From: Camelus bactrianus
Taxonomy: Eukaryota > Chordata > Mammalia > Artiodactyla > Camelidae
Direction of reading: 5' to 3'
NCBI RefSeq assembly: GCF_048773025.1
Contig: NC_133570.1
Coordinates: forward strand, 21,240,001-21,304,000
Length of the DNA stretch: 64,000 bases
The stretch's first letter is position 1, and every line of letters begins with the position of its first letter. Below are positions 10,375 through 20,925 of the stretch, in pieces. The position numbers and the translations under genes are program-made. Below the pieces are notes generated by a model. That model did no database searches, was not told the origin of the DNA, and saw nothing but the letters and a program-made list of their open reading frames with translations.

Positions 10375-11455
10375 TGCCCCTGATCTCAGTGGGCTGAGCC
10401 CTGAGGGGCAGGTGAGGAAGAGAGAATGTGAAATTTTAGCACCACAGCGGTAGGGGGTGCTATGCCCCCAAGTCCTGTCCAGACCATGTGACTCCTCCAG
10501 CCTCTCCCAGGGTGTGTCCATCTTCCCCGCCTGACCAAGACTGGGCTTCCTCTCTCCATTCCTGACTCTATTGAGGGGGATGGGGTTCAGCTCCGGAATT
10601 TTAAGTCAACAGTGAGACTCAGAGGCCCCAGCAGTATTCCAAGACCATCACATACGTATATTCATTTTTTCAGTTGACCACTGCAGCCCGCAGTTGAGTC
10701 AGGAGCCAAAGGCCAAAGTCTGTATAATAACATTCAGAGGCTTCAGGACGTGGGAAGAGGACACTGCCTCCCAACCTCAACTGCTTTGTTGTGGGAGACG
10801 AGGTTTTTTGAAAAAGTGCCCCAGCTCTTCCTCTGTAAACTTGGTGAAAACACAAGTAGACAGGGAGAGAGGCAGCTGAGGAAGACTGCTACATGGCTAC
10901 TACGGCGTCTGTAATGTCTGTCTGCACCCACAGCCAGAGAGAGGAACACGTCACAGGTAACTCTTTAAGTCATTTGGGGGACGCTTTGCTCAATAAAGTT
11001 CTCAAGAAAATTAAAAAAGGAAAGAAAGAAAGCAATCTGTGTGGGGGTCCGCCCATCACTGCTTTAACAAGCTTCCCGAGAGAACTACATGAATGTCACT
11101 GTTTGAGAACCAGCTGCACTGTGATCACTGTGCCATGATCCAGGGGGCGCTGGGTAGGAGTCCCCGGCGCAGGTGTTCTCACAGCCCCTCTCTCATGCGA
11201 GGGACGTCAGCAACAGACGGAAAGTCTGGAGCAACTGCTGTCCCTGATGTCCCCAAGGGTGCTGTGCACAGTGCGTTCTGGGAGATACAGAACGGGGGTC
11301 AGGGAGTGCGCCCAGCGGGTGTGGAGTCGGACTGGACCCAGGCGTCTGTGCGACTGGCTTTCCCGCAGACCGCTGGCCGCCTGGTAAACAGCAAGATGGC
11401 CCAGGTGTGAGAGAGCAATCAAGCCTGCTTAGGGGTCCTGCTCTCTGTGAGCTGT
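10375..11455. other. Spacer between V8-a and the AT-rich block
   Basis: The first 200 bp is V8 3' flank conserved after V8-b, V8-c and V8-d. The rest shows no recognised gene, and the overlapping short open frames have no family features. Confidence 0.5.
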
Positions 11456-11870
11456 GAGCACTAATGTCAGTTGTACTTGGACGATTCTCCTAATTTTGTG
11501 TCCAAATATATGATCTTTACGACAAGTCTTGAATATCTTATTTACCAGGTGTATTTCTAACTGTTTTAACTGCTTTCTCAAAGAACTGGGAAAGTTTACA
11601 TCTTGTTCAATATTTTGTAAAAAAGAAATGAACAAATCCATTCATTTAGAACCATTTGATCTCTGTAGGTTTTTTAGATAGTCGTTGAGAAAAAATTATA
11701 TGTTTTCCTAAGTGTAATTACATAATAAAAATTTTATTTTTCTTAAGAAATCAGTGTTTCCATATTTCATCTAATAGAGCCAAATTGTACCTTCCCAGGA
11801 AAGTACCCATTTTATTTTATTTTTTAAATTGGAAATTGTGTTAGTTATTTTTGTTTTTCATTTTCCACAT
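11456..11870. other. AT-rich block before V5-b
   Basis: Paralogue of the 8190-8860, 51400-51960 and 62230-62790 tracts, sharing CAGGTGTATTTCTAACTG and TTTTAACTGCTTTCTCA. Non-coding. Confidence 0.55.
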
Positions 11871-11874
11871 TTTA

Positions 11875-11890
11875 CCTGGAAGGGGCACGG
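11875..11890 (+). promoter_or_regulatory. Degenerate CTCF-like motif upstream of V5-b
   Basis: CCTGGAAGGGGCACGG, 393 bp upstream of the V5-b ATG. It sits at the same place as the better motifs of the other V5 genes but is weakened. Confidence 0.4.
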
Positions 11891-12171
11891 TGGGGCTGCC
11901 CTGTGGTCCCTGCAGAGCTGCTCAGGGAGGATCACTCACTCCCAGAAGCTGGGCCTGTGGGGGGGGGTGTGTGTTCCTGATGGGGACTCAGCAGTGTGTC
12001 CTCTCTGGCTGGTGGAGTCCCCATGAGCAGGGACCCCTGTGGTCTCAGCAGGTGCTTCCTCCCAAGCTCTCCCAAAGGGGAGGCCACCCTCCATCCCCTG
12101 AGTCTGGGCGGTGAGCTGAGCTCTAGCACCAGGGCTCAGGGTTGGGTGGGGCGGTCCCTGGGGGGAAACCC

Positions 12172-12179
12172 ATTTGCAT
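12172..12179 (+). promoter_or_regulatory. Octamer of V5-b (ATTTGCAT)
   Basis: Perfect octamer 96 bp upstream of the V5-b leader, kept although the gene is a pseudogene. Confidence 0.85.
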
Positions 12180-12267
12180 GGGACGCCCCTTCACTGGCAG
12201 AGGCTGGGAAGAAAAGGAGGCCTGGGGCAGCCCAGCCCCAGCGTGGGGACCAGAGGCTGTGAGCACC

Positions 12268-12737
12268 ATGGCCTGGACTCCTCTCCTCCTGCTCCTCTCT
12301 CACTGCACAGGTAGGGATGGGGCTCTGGGACTGGATCTCAGGTCCCCACCTGCAGCAGCCCCTGTGGCTCAGACTCTGGGAATGTTTCCTGCAGGTCCCA
12401 TCCCTTCAGCCCCTTCTGTCTGTGTTTGCAAGGTCCCTCTCCCAGCTTGTGCTGACTCAGCCGCCCTCCCTCTCAGCATCACTGGGAGCATCAGCCAGAC
12501 TCACCTGCACCCTGAGCAGTGGGATCAGTGTTGGCAGCTACTACATATCCTGGAACCAGCAGAAGGCAGGGAGCCCTCCCTGGTATCTCCTGTACTACTA
12601 CTCTCCAGTAAACACCAGGGTTCGGGGGTCCAGAGCTGCTTCTCTGGGTCCAAGGATGCCTCAGCCAATGCAGGGCTGCAACCCGAGGACGAGTCTGAGT
12701 ATTACTGCTCTGCATACATGAGTGGCTCGTACACTCA
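12268..12737 (+). pseudogene. IGLV5: Ig lambda variable pseudogene V5-b (IGLV5 subgroup)
   Basis: Leader 12268-12310 has one Leu codon fewer than V5-a. The splice acceptor TTTGCAG of the other copies reads TTTGCAA here, so the only nearby AG lies 1 bp later and would shift the frame. The V exon (about 12432-12737) retains Cys23 (LTCTLSSG), Trp41 (ISWNQQKAG) and Cys104 ([13 protein letters not shown]) in pieces. CDR2 is shortened and out of frame, and about 18 bp of FR3 (the LLLISG codons) is missing. There are therefore several independent lesions. It is paired with a CATGGTG heptamer. Confidence 0.9.
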
Positions 12738-12776
12738 CATGGTGCCCCAGACCCACAGGGACGTGAGACTACAACC
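12738..12776 (+). other. V5-b degenerate 23-RSS
   Basis: Heptamer CATGGTG (12738-12744), 23-bp spacer, nonamer ACTACAACC (12768-12776). Loss of the third heptamer base C should be severe for RAG cleavage. Confidence 0.8.
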
Positions 12777-13282
12777 TCCCCTGTGCTCTCCCCACCATAG
12801 AGGTCACAGCCTACAGACACTGGGACACCACAGGGCTCAGGGACCACGGCTTTAATGATGGAGCAGGAAGGTGGGGGTTGTGTGCTCCCCCTACCCTGAT
12901 TTTCCTGGACCCGCAGACCCCGTGGTGGTGACAAATGCCCTCTGTCCCAGTCCTGCAGGAAAGACAGGGGACAGGTGTCTCCCTGTCAATAAGACCTGGT
13001 CTCCTATTAAGGGGAGGGGCTCACAGAGAAGCTCTGCCCTAAAGCCATCCTTCTGCCTGGAGGATTCCCTGCCGCACGGTGTCGCCTTTCTGACAACGGC
13101 CTCCTGAGCTCCAGGCTCCAGACCCTGGAGGGGCTTCCAGAGAAGTAGCCCCAGGGATGGGTTTGCTGGAAGAACCAGCATCGGAGAGTTGGGAAGCCAC
13201 CAGAGGGACAGGGGCCACTGAGGCTCAGTTTGGACTTTGAGGGAACGGCTCCCCAGGGACACACAGGGCATAATCTTTCCAT
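12777..13282. other. Spacer after V5-b
   Basis: No gene is recognised. A stretch near 12915-12960 (CAGACCCCGTGGTGGTGACA) faintly resembles V8 FR1 but is too short to call. Confidence 0.4.
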
Positions 13283-13480
13283 CACACACACACACACATA
13301 CATACACACCTACATACACACACACATACACACACATATGTACATCAATATGTACACACACAACATAGACACACATACACACATACATACACAGCTACAT
13401 ACACATACACACATACATATGTACACAAATACATACACACACAAAACACATACATACACATATACACACATAACACACAG
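13283..13480. repeat. Compound (CA)n/(ACAT)n simple repeat
   Basis: Nearly 200 bp of CA, CATA and ACAT units with interruptions. The His/Thr-rich and Val/Cys-rich open frames across it are artefacts of the repeat. Confidence 0.95.
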
Positions 13481-13865
13481 AGTTCTGGACTCTGCACTTT
13501 TCTGGATTCTCTGTCCTTGTAGAAACCAGGAAGCAGTCAGTGCTCACCCCACAGTCCTCAGAGTCAGAATCGGCAGGAGGCAGAACCTCCCTGTGCAGAG
13601 ACAGCAGTGACAGTGACATACAGCACGTCCTGGTGTCACAGCAGGCAGATTGCTAGATATGAGCAGAGAAAGGGGGACACAGTACAAAAGGCAGGAATTG
13701 GGCAGAAAGGAGGGGCACAGGCCAAAGGCAGGAAACCATACATCAGGTAAGCACCAGGGGTCCCTGGGCAGAGGAAGAAAAGCAGGAACCTTTGGGCTGA
13801 TAAGTGGTCACAACTTTTGTGGTGATGAGTGGCCTGGAGACTGACAAAGGTGAGAAAATGCAGCA
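13481..13865. other. Spacer between microsatellite and LTR cluster
   Basis: No recognised gene or repeat. Confidence 0.35.
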
Positions 13866-14290
13866 AGGTCCAGTGTCCAATCGTAACCTTTGGCTCATTG
13901 TGCCCTCATGCCATTAAAATTAGCCTTGCAGATCAGAAGTACCCATCGTGCACCGACGCCATGACACTTCCCACCCAGACTAAATAAGGACAAAATTCTC
14001 TCCTTCCGTTGGGAAGGTGGAGTTGGCATGATAATCAGGGAATAGGACCCCAAGCCCTTCCCTCCCCAGTGAACATTCCACCCATTCATTTTTACACCCT
14101 GTGTAATAACTTGACAAGAAACTCAGGGCAGCCGCTCACGTGAGCCCGCCCGTCTTCCTTTGACAGTGTACTGTCCAACCCTTAATAAATCCTCACTTTA
14201 CTTTTTTTAACCACTATGTCTTGTCTCTGAATTCTTTCTGGGGCGGGACCCGAAGCTGGAACACCGGTTACATCCACCGGCAACACCGGT
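13866..14290 (+). mobile_element. Solo LTR-like fossil, ERV1 type (LTR-1)
   Basis: LTR signature: CT-rich U3, AATAAA polyadenylation signal (AACCCTTAATAAATCC), and an R/U5-like CTTGTCTCTGAATTCTTTC followed by GGGGCGGGACCCG. No flanking coding domains are seen. Boundaries are approximate. It is broken and old, and treated as a fossil. Confidence 0.55.
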
Positions 14291-14850
14291 GTCGGGGACG
14301 GCCAGGACAGCCCGGTACCACCTGCTCTGCTGGGGTGACACTGATGCTCCGGGTCCCAGGATGTCTCTGCTCCCTGCTGGCAGCTCAGCCCCACGATGAC
14401 CTCTGGGTCCAGACAGCACATGAGGCCGCTCGGTGCATCTCTTCAGGGACGGCCACCTCAGAGCTGTGTGGGGACCTGACACACACCCTCCCCTGTGCTC
14501 TCTGGGCCGGGCTGTCCTCCCTTGGGCACCACCCATGACACGTCCACCCAGGCAGACCTGGGCTCACACGTCCCCTGTCCCAGCCCAGAGTCGCAGGGCT
14601 GTCACCTCAGGGACCTGGTTCCCTTGTCTCCACTTCCCCATGAATCAGACCTGGGACGCTGACAGGACTTCAGGGTCCTGTGGGCCGTGAGTAACAGGAA
14701 TTCCACCTCCAGGGACTGGGCGTCTGTACGTACAGTGTCTCCTTCCTGAGCTACTGCACAGGGAGCAGGCATCACAGAGAAGAAGGAATCTGACTCTGTG
14801 TTGGGTCTGTTCCTTTGGCTCCAACCATGGTGCTCTGTCTTGCAGGCCCT
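14291..14850. other. Spacer inside LTR cluster
   Basis: GC-rich and without a recognised gene. The overlapping frames on both strands show no family features. It could hold unrecognised ERV-derived sequence. Confidence 0.35.
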
Positions 14851-15290
14851 GCACCTTTGAAAGGGAACATGGCCCACAGCCAGAAATGTAAACCTTAGCT
14901 CCTTCTCAAGGCTCCACCTGCCAGGCTGGACCTTTAAGGACAACACTTCTCATTCCCATGGAGATGAGAAGATGCAGAGCAGAGAATCACATGTGTCTTG
15001 TGGGACCGTTGCAGCATCAGTGTGACCAGACCCACCTGGACAGCTGCGCCAACACAGGATGATCGCATCCCCTCTGGGGTCTGGCCGACAATGAGAAGCC
15101 TGCAATCACCAGCCACCCCTGTCCCCTTGTGGTAAAAAAGAAGCCCGAATTCCGACTCTGGTAAATGGTCTTTGGGACCTTCGTCCATCATCTTCCTCAC
15201 CTGCTGGCTTTCCAAATACAGTCGCTGTTCTTTGCCCCAAGCCTCTCTTCTCCACTTATTGGCCTGTCCTGAGGTGCACAGTTGGGGCCG
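14851..15290 (+). mobile_element. Solo LTR-like fossil, probably ERV1 type (LTR-2)
   Basis: Contains an LTR-like order: CCCTTGTGGTAAAAAAGAAG, then CTTTCCAAATACAGTCGCTG (an eroded AATAAA context) and TTATTGGCCTGTCCTGAGG, as in known artiodactyl ERV1 LTRs. Fossil with approximate boundaries and no coding domain seen. Confidence 0.5.
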
Positions 15291-15849
15291 GGGTACCAGC
15301 ATTCCTGTGCATCACCTCCCAGTGTGCAGGGTCCTGGGGGCCTCGCTGCCTCCACTTAGATTTCAAAGGAGGAGCCCCAGGCCCAGGCAGGGAGGCTCTG
15401 TGCTGCGGCAGCCTGAGCAGAGCAGCTTCAGGACCTCCTGCTGAGCTGTGGGTGACAATGCCACCCCAGTGGGCCTGGGGGCCCGAGGATCAAGCAAAGA
15501 GAATTACTCTCAGCCAGGGGGTATTTATTCCGTTTGCTTTGTTTGGTTTTGCAAACCTGGGACCTGTCGCTGTTCTGTCCTGTCTCTCCCTTTGGGAAGG
15601 TGCTTCTCTGACCATGACTGTCCCATCATTATATTTTGAGGACATAATTGGTTTGGTTTCCCAGGGTCACAGCTGGGGGGAAGTTGCACGAGGGTGGATT
15701 GTCCCTTGAGTCTCACACACATGGTTTAGATCATAGTGAGGTGAGTCTTTGGACTCAGTCTGTCATGTGGACTCTGTGTCAAGATAAGACGTTTGGGGCT
15801 ATTGGAGGAATCGGATGGAGGGTTATGGATTGGGGACCATGGGAACCAT
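15291..15849 (+). other. Spacer, possibly MaLR internal remnant
   Basis: No gene is seen. The part at 15690-15849 (GTCAAGATAAGACGTTTGGG) resembles the 3' internal part of MaLR elements leading into the LTR that follows. Weak evidence. Confidence 0.35.
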
Positions 15850-16195
15850 GCTTGGACCCAGTGTGTCCCCAACATTCATATGTTGGAAACTCATCGCCAA
15901 TTTGGTAGCATTTGCAGGTAAGGAATGGGGGATGCTTAGGTCAAAACGTTGGGGTCTTGACGCAGGGGGCTGGTGTCCTTTTAAAAGGGACCCCAGGGAG
16001 CTCCCTCCCCACCTGCATTGTGAGGACACAGTCAGAAGACGGCCCTGTGTGAACCAGGAAGTTTCCTTCTCCAGACTCTGAATCAGCCAGCACCTTGACC
16101 TTGGGATGCCCAGCCTCCAGAGCTGTGAGACACAGTCTCAGGTTTATAAGCCACCCCGTCTCTGGTCATCTGTTATAGGGCCAAAGGGACTATGG
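15850..16195 (+). mobile_element. MLT1/MST-like MaLR LTR fossil
   Basis: Clear MaLR LTR landmarks in order: GTGTCCCCAACATTCATATG, AGGGACCCCAGGGAGCTCCC, GTGAGGACACAGTCAGAAGA, CAGCACCTTGACCTTGGGAT, CAGCCTCCAGAGCTGTGAGA and TCATCTGTTATAGGGCC. This is an ancient ERVL-MaLR family shared by placental mammals. Fossil. Confidence 0.75.
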
Positions 16196-16660
16196 CCACT
16201 CTGAGCAGGCATCACACAGTATCAGAAGCAATTTCCGCTCACCTGGAAGGGACAGCAGGACATATAAAGAGCTGTCCCAGCGCTGTTTAAACTGCCCACT
16301 CCGTGTAGGTGTCTCAGCAGGAACTGCACCATCTGAACACTCCTCAGGTCACCCTACTGATATATTACATCGCTCATGAGCATTTATTGGAATGAGATGA
16401 ATCAAAGGTGGGAGTCCATCATACTCCCGGCTGAGACACATGGGTCACAGACGTGGAGACCAGCCCAGTGAAGGACCAGGTCCAGTCACACCTGAGAGTG
16501 AGTCCTCTTGTGCACTAGGGATCCTCGAGCCCGTGGCCGCCCAGACATCCTTGGAAAAGTCAGAGACAAATGATGACATCTCCCAGTTCTCATTTCCAAG
16601 CGGGAATCACAGCACTTCAGAGGCCATTTTGGTTCTGAAGCACATGTCTTGTAACTGCTT
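16196..16660. other. Spacer between MaLR LTR and LTR-3
   Basis: No gene is seen. The right end (AGCACATGTCTTGTAACTGC) is homologous to about 55100-55145. Confidence 0.45.
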
Positions 16661-17289
16661 TTGATGCAAGAAAAACGGATGTAGGGTGTGAGAAGTGCCA
16701 TACCCTATACTTCGATGGAGCCCCTGGGACATGCCCCGCCAGATGTGGGTACTTGGCTTGGGACAGGAAAGAATTCAAGAGTGAGCCACAGTTGAGTAAA
16801 GGTAGATTTATTCATAGAGATGCACTGAAAGACAAGAGAAAGGCCGCGAGTTGTGGGGGTTGGGTGCTGAGATTAAAAGTAAGTACACACTGCATAGAGA
16901 GAGGGCTGTCTCTGAAGAGGGAGAGGGAGAGGAAAGAGGCCACGAGGCACCTAGTTGCCAGTTTTTATTGGCTTAGTGGCTTTATATGCTAATAGGAGTA
17001 AGGACCAGTCTAACTAGCCTGGGGAAGGGGCTGGGATTCCCAGGAAGTTGGCCATTTCCCACTCTGACCGTTTGTGACTAGCCTGAGGACTGTCATGGCA
17101 CCTGCGGTATGTTATTCACCAAACTAATATTTTACACTGGGCGTATACTGAAGCTCAAGGGCTGCTAGAAGTCAAATCTCCCACCATCTTGAGCCTCAAG
17201 ACCTACTGGGGGTTGGATCTTCCACCATTTTGATGTTAATTGCCGTATCATTCCTTGAATGCTGTGCCCTGCCCCATTCTCTGTCTCAC
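16661..17289 (-). mobile_element. Solo LTR fossil, ERV1 type (LTR-3), absent from the 55.1 kb paralogue
   Basis: On the minus strand this reads as an LTR: 5' end near TGATACGGCAATTAACATCA, TATA-like AGCATATAAAGCCACT, AATAAATCTACC, then CTCTTGAATTCTTTCCTG. The core LTR is about 16700-17240, and the outer bounds given here come from the paralogous empty site at about 55144. Younger than the duplication that made the two flanks. Fossil. Confidence 0.65.
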
Positions 17290-18090
17290 TCTGACCCGTT
17301 CACCTGATAACAAGGAAGGGTCTGGCTGGACAGGTTCCGGAACAACACGCATGTGCTCTGTTCCCTCTGTGAGATGCAAGACCCCCGTCACTGGGGTCCT
17401 GTGATTCATCAGATGCTGTTAGAAGACTTAACTCTGAGAGAAAATATAAAAAGAAACAAAATCAAAACACCGTGTAGAGCATTAGTTCTGGAGCAGTGGA
17501 CTTTCCACAGTTCATCAATGCGTATGCTCCTGGGGACAGGTGGATACTGAGCGTCTGTCCATGTGATGGTCACTGGCCACCTGCTTATGTCCCTACAGGA
17601 GTGGTTGGGTGTCTAGTGGAATCTGCACTGAGACACCAGGGTCCCAATATCCCAGCTCTGCTCCGCAACCAGGACGGCTGTAGGTTGAGGACGGGAGTAG
17701 AAAAGGAAGGGGGGCAGGGATGGAATTAAGCCTGCATCTCCCCAGATTCCTTCCATGTCCTCCTCTGTGAGTGTCCATGTCCCTCGGGGAGCTCCTGGTC
17801 ACAAGCAGTGCCCAGAGCCAACCTGCCTCCTCTGAGCCCCTGTGTGGGCGGATTCCCTCCTGCTGGCTGTTCCCTGCATCCTGTCCTCAGCTCCACCGTG
17901 GTTCCCAAGCTCTCTGGGGCCAGGATCACGTGTGCCTCCCAGTAGCCAGTCATCCATGGATCTGGGAGCCAAATCAGTGAGGGTCACAGCTGCATGGTTC
18001 CCTGTAGAGATGTATCACTCTTGGGAAACACAGGAATCAGGGAAACAGCTGAAGGTGAGATTTTGGACCAGAGAGAAAGGAGAGTTTCTC
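17290..18090. repeat. V5-c upstream flank, paralogous to ~55.15-55.95 kb
   Basis: No gene is seen. It aligns by eye with the V5-e upstream flank (CACCTGATAACAA, GTGATTCATCAGATGC, CCAATATCCCAGCTCTGCTC). Short open frames are not preserved between copies. Confidence 0.65.
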
Positions 18091-18097
18091 CAGGAGA

Positions 18098-18113
18098 CCA
18101 GTAGGGGGCGCTG
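18098..18113 (+). promoter_or_regulatory. CTCF-like motif upstream of V5-c
   Basis: CCAGTAGGGGGCGCTG, a near-consensus CTCF core on the + strand, 395 bp upstream of the V5-c ATG. Confidence 0.65.
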
Positions 18114-18391
18114 TGAGGCCTTCTGGGGAGGTTTGTGCAGGACAGGTGCTCAGGGTTTGGCTGACCTCCACTGAGGGAGGCCCAGGGTGCGGCCCTCTGC
18201 TTCCTGTGGGGGTGGGAAGCCGTGTCCCCTTGGGGACTGGCTGGGTCCCCTGCACGTGTGCCTGTGAGGGGTCCCAGCAGCTGCTTCCTCCCAGGGCCAC
18301 CCATGGGGAAAACAGTCACCAGGGAGGCTCCCCGTCCAAGGGCCCCAGACCCTGTGGGTGCACACGGGGGAGCAGCAGCAGGTGAGGACAC

Positions 18392-18399
18392 ATTTGCAT
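18392..18399 (+). promoter_or_regulatory. Octamer of V5-c (ATTTGCAT)
   Basis: Perfect octamer 101 bp upstream of the V5-c ATG, with a TATA-like GATAAGAG about 35 bp further down. Confidence 0.85.
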
Positions 18400-18492
18400 G
18401 ACAGCCCCTCCTCTGTGCGTCCCTCAGGGGAGGATAAGAGAGGCCAGGGCAGCCCAGCCTCAGCTCATGGCCTAAGCAGGACTGTGAGCACC

Positions 18493-18982
18493 ATGGCTGG
18501 GATATCTGCCCTCCTCGTGCTTCTCTCCCTATGTGCAGGTAGGACGGGCCTCGGGGACCCAGGCGGCTCCCAGCCGAGTAGTTCCTTCTACCTCAGGTCC
18601 CCAAGCAGCCGCATCTTGTCCCTTCTCCTAACTCTGCTGTGTCTGTGTTTGCAGGGTCCCTCTCCCAGCCTGTGCTGACTCAGCCGCCCTCCCTCTCTGC
18701 GTCTCCGGGAGCATCAGCCAGACTGAACTGCACCCTGAGCAGTGGGACCGTTGTTGGCGGCTACCACATAAACTGGTTCCAGAAGAAGGCAGGGAGCCCT
18801 CCCCGGTACCTGCTAAGGTTCTACTCAGACTCCAATAAACACCAGGGCTCTGGGGTCCCGAGCCGCTTCTCTGGATCCAAAGATGCATCAGCCAATGCAG
18901 GGCTTCTGCTGATCTCTGGGCTGCAGCCCGAGGACGAGGCTGACTATTACTGCGGTACATATCACGGCAACACTGGTACTCA
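18493..18982 (+). CDS. IGLV5: Ig lambda variable gene V5-c (IGLV5 subgroup), apparently functional
   Basis: Leader 18493-18538 (MAGISALLVLLSLCAG, unlike the MAWTP leader of V5-a but like V5-e), intron 18539-18654, V exon 18655-18982 after TTTGCAG. The mature part begins [16 protein letters not shown]. Cys23 is in LNCTLSSG, Trp41 in INWFQKKAG, long CDR2 RFYSDSNKHQGSG, FR3 [11 protein letters not shown], Cys104 in DYYCGTYHGNTGTH. The frame is open throughout. N before Cys23 and F42 replacing the usual Y are divergences from its sisters. Complete promoter and RSS make it a likely functional gene. It leads the second V5-V1 cassette. Confidence 0.93.
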
Positions 18983-19021
18983 CACGGTGCCCCAGCCCCA
19001 CAGGGACGTGAGACTAAAACC
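18983..19021 (+). other. V5-c 23-RSS
   Basis: Heptamer CACGGTG (18983-18989), 23-bp spacer, nonamer ACTAAAACC (19013-19021). Same heptamer as V5-a and V5-e. Confidence 0.88.
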
Positions 19022-20784
19022 TCCCCTGTGCTCTCCCAGCTGCGCTGTCACTGCTGCTCTGCCTGGGACGAGGTCTGACTCAGGGTGACTTTCTGTTTTC
19101 ACATCTTCAGGCAGCACCTGAGTTTCCTCCGAACAGCAAATCTGACCCTGTCACAACCTCTTCCTCATCTCACATCTGAGACTGAGCGTTGCTGTTGTAT
19201 TTCAGCCTGCTCATGTTTCCACAGGCAGACAGTACCTGCTCTGAGATGAACACCTCCCTGAGGAGATGTTATAAGTGGCAGGACCTGGTTGGTCCCGGCC
19301 CAGCCCCCTCAGTATCTAAGGGTGACCCCAGGATGCTTCTTGTCTAAGAGCTTCAGTCTGAGGTCTGAGATCCAAAATCAACTTGCAGATGTGAGTGGTA
19401 AAATACACACTGGCAATGAACCATCAGAAATTGACAGTAAAATGTAAAAATGCCAATTAATGGCTTCAAACTAAGAAATAGGTAAGGATTATTCTGACAA
19501 ATAAAATCCTCCCAACTCCGTCCAATGGCAGAGCCTCCTTGACCCCTGCAGGGCTCCTCCTGAGTGGGAGGGTGATGACCACTGTCACACAGCTGAGCAC
19601 AGCCTGGGTGGGCCAGTACTCCAGTCCCTGAGACCAGAGATGGGCATCTGCCCCCCACTGTCTCCAGTGTGACCCCTCAGTCCCTGCGCCTGCTGTGGCC
19701 TACAGCAGCTCTGGTGTTGGATTCTGCCATCACTTCAGCCACAAGAACCAGAGAGAGAGATGTTCTGGAGTCAGTGTGATCCTGAACGGGTTGGAAATAA
19801 CCTCCTTTCTTACTAGTCTTCCAGTGACAAATTATTTGTTTCCAGTATCTAGAGTAGCCCCCTCGTGCTGGCTGGGGAGGACAAGGAGGAGACAAGTCCC
19901 ACCCGTGGGACCCAGGGCACCTGGTCCTGCTCTGGCCAGTCCCCACATGTCCCATGAGCCTGGCCCAGGCTCTGCTGCTGAGCCCTGGGCTCTGAGACCT
20001 TCATGAAGCAGAATCTCTGTGCAGGTGGGAGGAACTCCTGGGCGCCAAGGTGCAGGAGACCCTGCATTCCCACGGAGGACCAGCTCCTCTCCCGAGTTTA
20101 CCTCCATTAGTCTAATTGTCTCTGACTCTGATTTCTGTTTAGTTTTGCTTTTATTGGGAAGTTATTTGAGTGGATCTCAGTTCACTGGAGTCTGGAACCT
20201 ATAATCCAACCCTCATTATCACATGGAATCTCAACACTACAGGAAAGTTTCTAGAACTTTTTCTTCTGTCTTCAATGCCAGTCTATGGAGGACTTTACCG
20301 AATGAACGTAAGGTTCCCTGGGGGATGAGTAACAGCTATGGAGGCCACTAGGGTCAGAAGACGAGGAAGCACCTTCAAGTAATGAGCTAATTAAGTGATT
20401 AATTACAGATGATTATAATAATGACTCACCCTCAATCCTTAAATGGAAAGCAATTGAAAAATTAGACCAAAAATGGAAAAAAAATTCATGAACACACCCC
20501 AGATTCAGAATAGGAAAGAATGAATCCTGAGCTGAGCAGTTAAAGGCAAATGGAGCCCGAGGTGCAGGAGGGGAGGACACTGTGTCTGTACTATGCTGTG
20601 TTCTAGCGGTCACGAAAGCCATCCGATGCCCATAATTATGCCCTGGGTGTGGGGATCTAACAGGTGCCCCTCACAACAACACCACCACCTACAAAAAAGT
20701 GTCGGCCTGTCCGGGTAACCCGTATAGAATTTTTGTCCATATGAACCAGGAAAGTAGGCTGTAGACTCTTACAGTATGAACTTG
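19022..20784. repeat. V5 3' flank, paralogous block (copy 2 of 4)
   Basis: No gene is seen. Homologous to 2800-4556, 46074-47830 and 56877-58640. Confidence 0.7.
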
Positions 20785-20925
20785 GCTTCTTTTATTCATT
20801 TATTTTTATGTATTTTGGGGGAGTAATTAGGTTATTACTTATTTTCAGTGGAGGTACTCAGGATTGCACCCTGGACGTTGTGCATAAAAGCACACACTCT
20901 ACTGCTGAGCTGTACCCTCCCCCTT
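20785..20925 (-). mobile_element. Camelid tRNA-derived SINE (vic-1-like)
   Basis: Same insertion as at 4557-4699, with the tRNA head at the right end (complement of GAGCTGTACCCTCCCCCTT) and the AATTACTCCCCC-type body on the minus strand. Confidence 0.8.

Noticed and set aside
12915-12965. Possible V8 FR1 relic after V5-b (CAGACCCCGTGGTGGTGACA)
   Set aside because: Similarity covers too few bases, with no leader, Cys/Trp landmarks or RSS.
13230-13610. His/Thr-rich and Cys/Val-rich frames on both strands
   Set aside because: Products of translating the CA/ACAT simple repeat.
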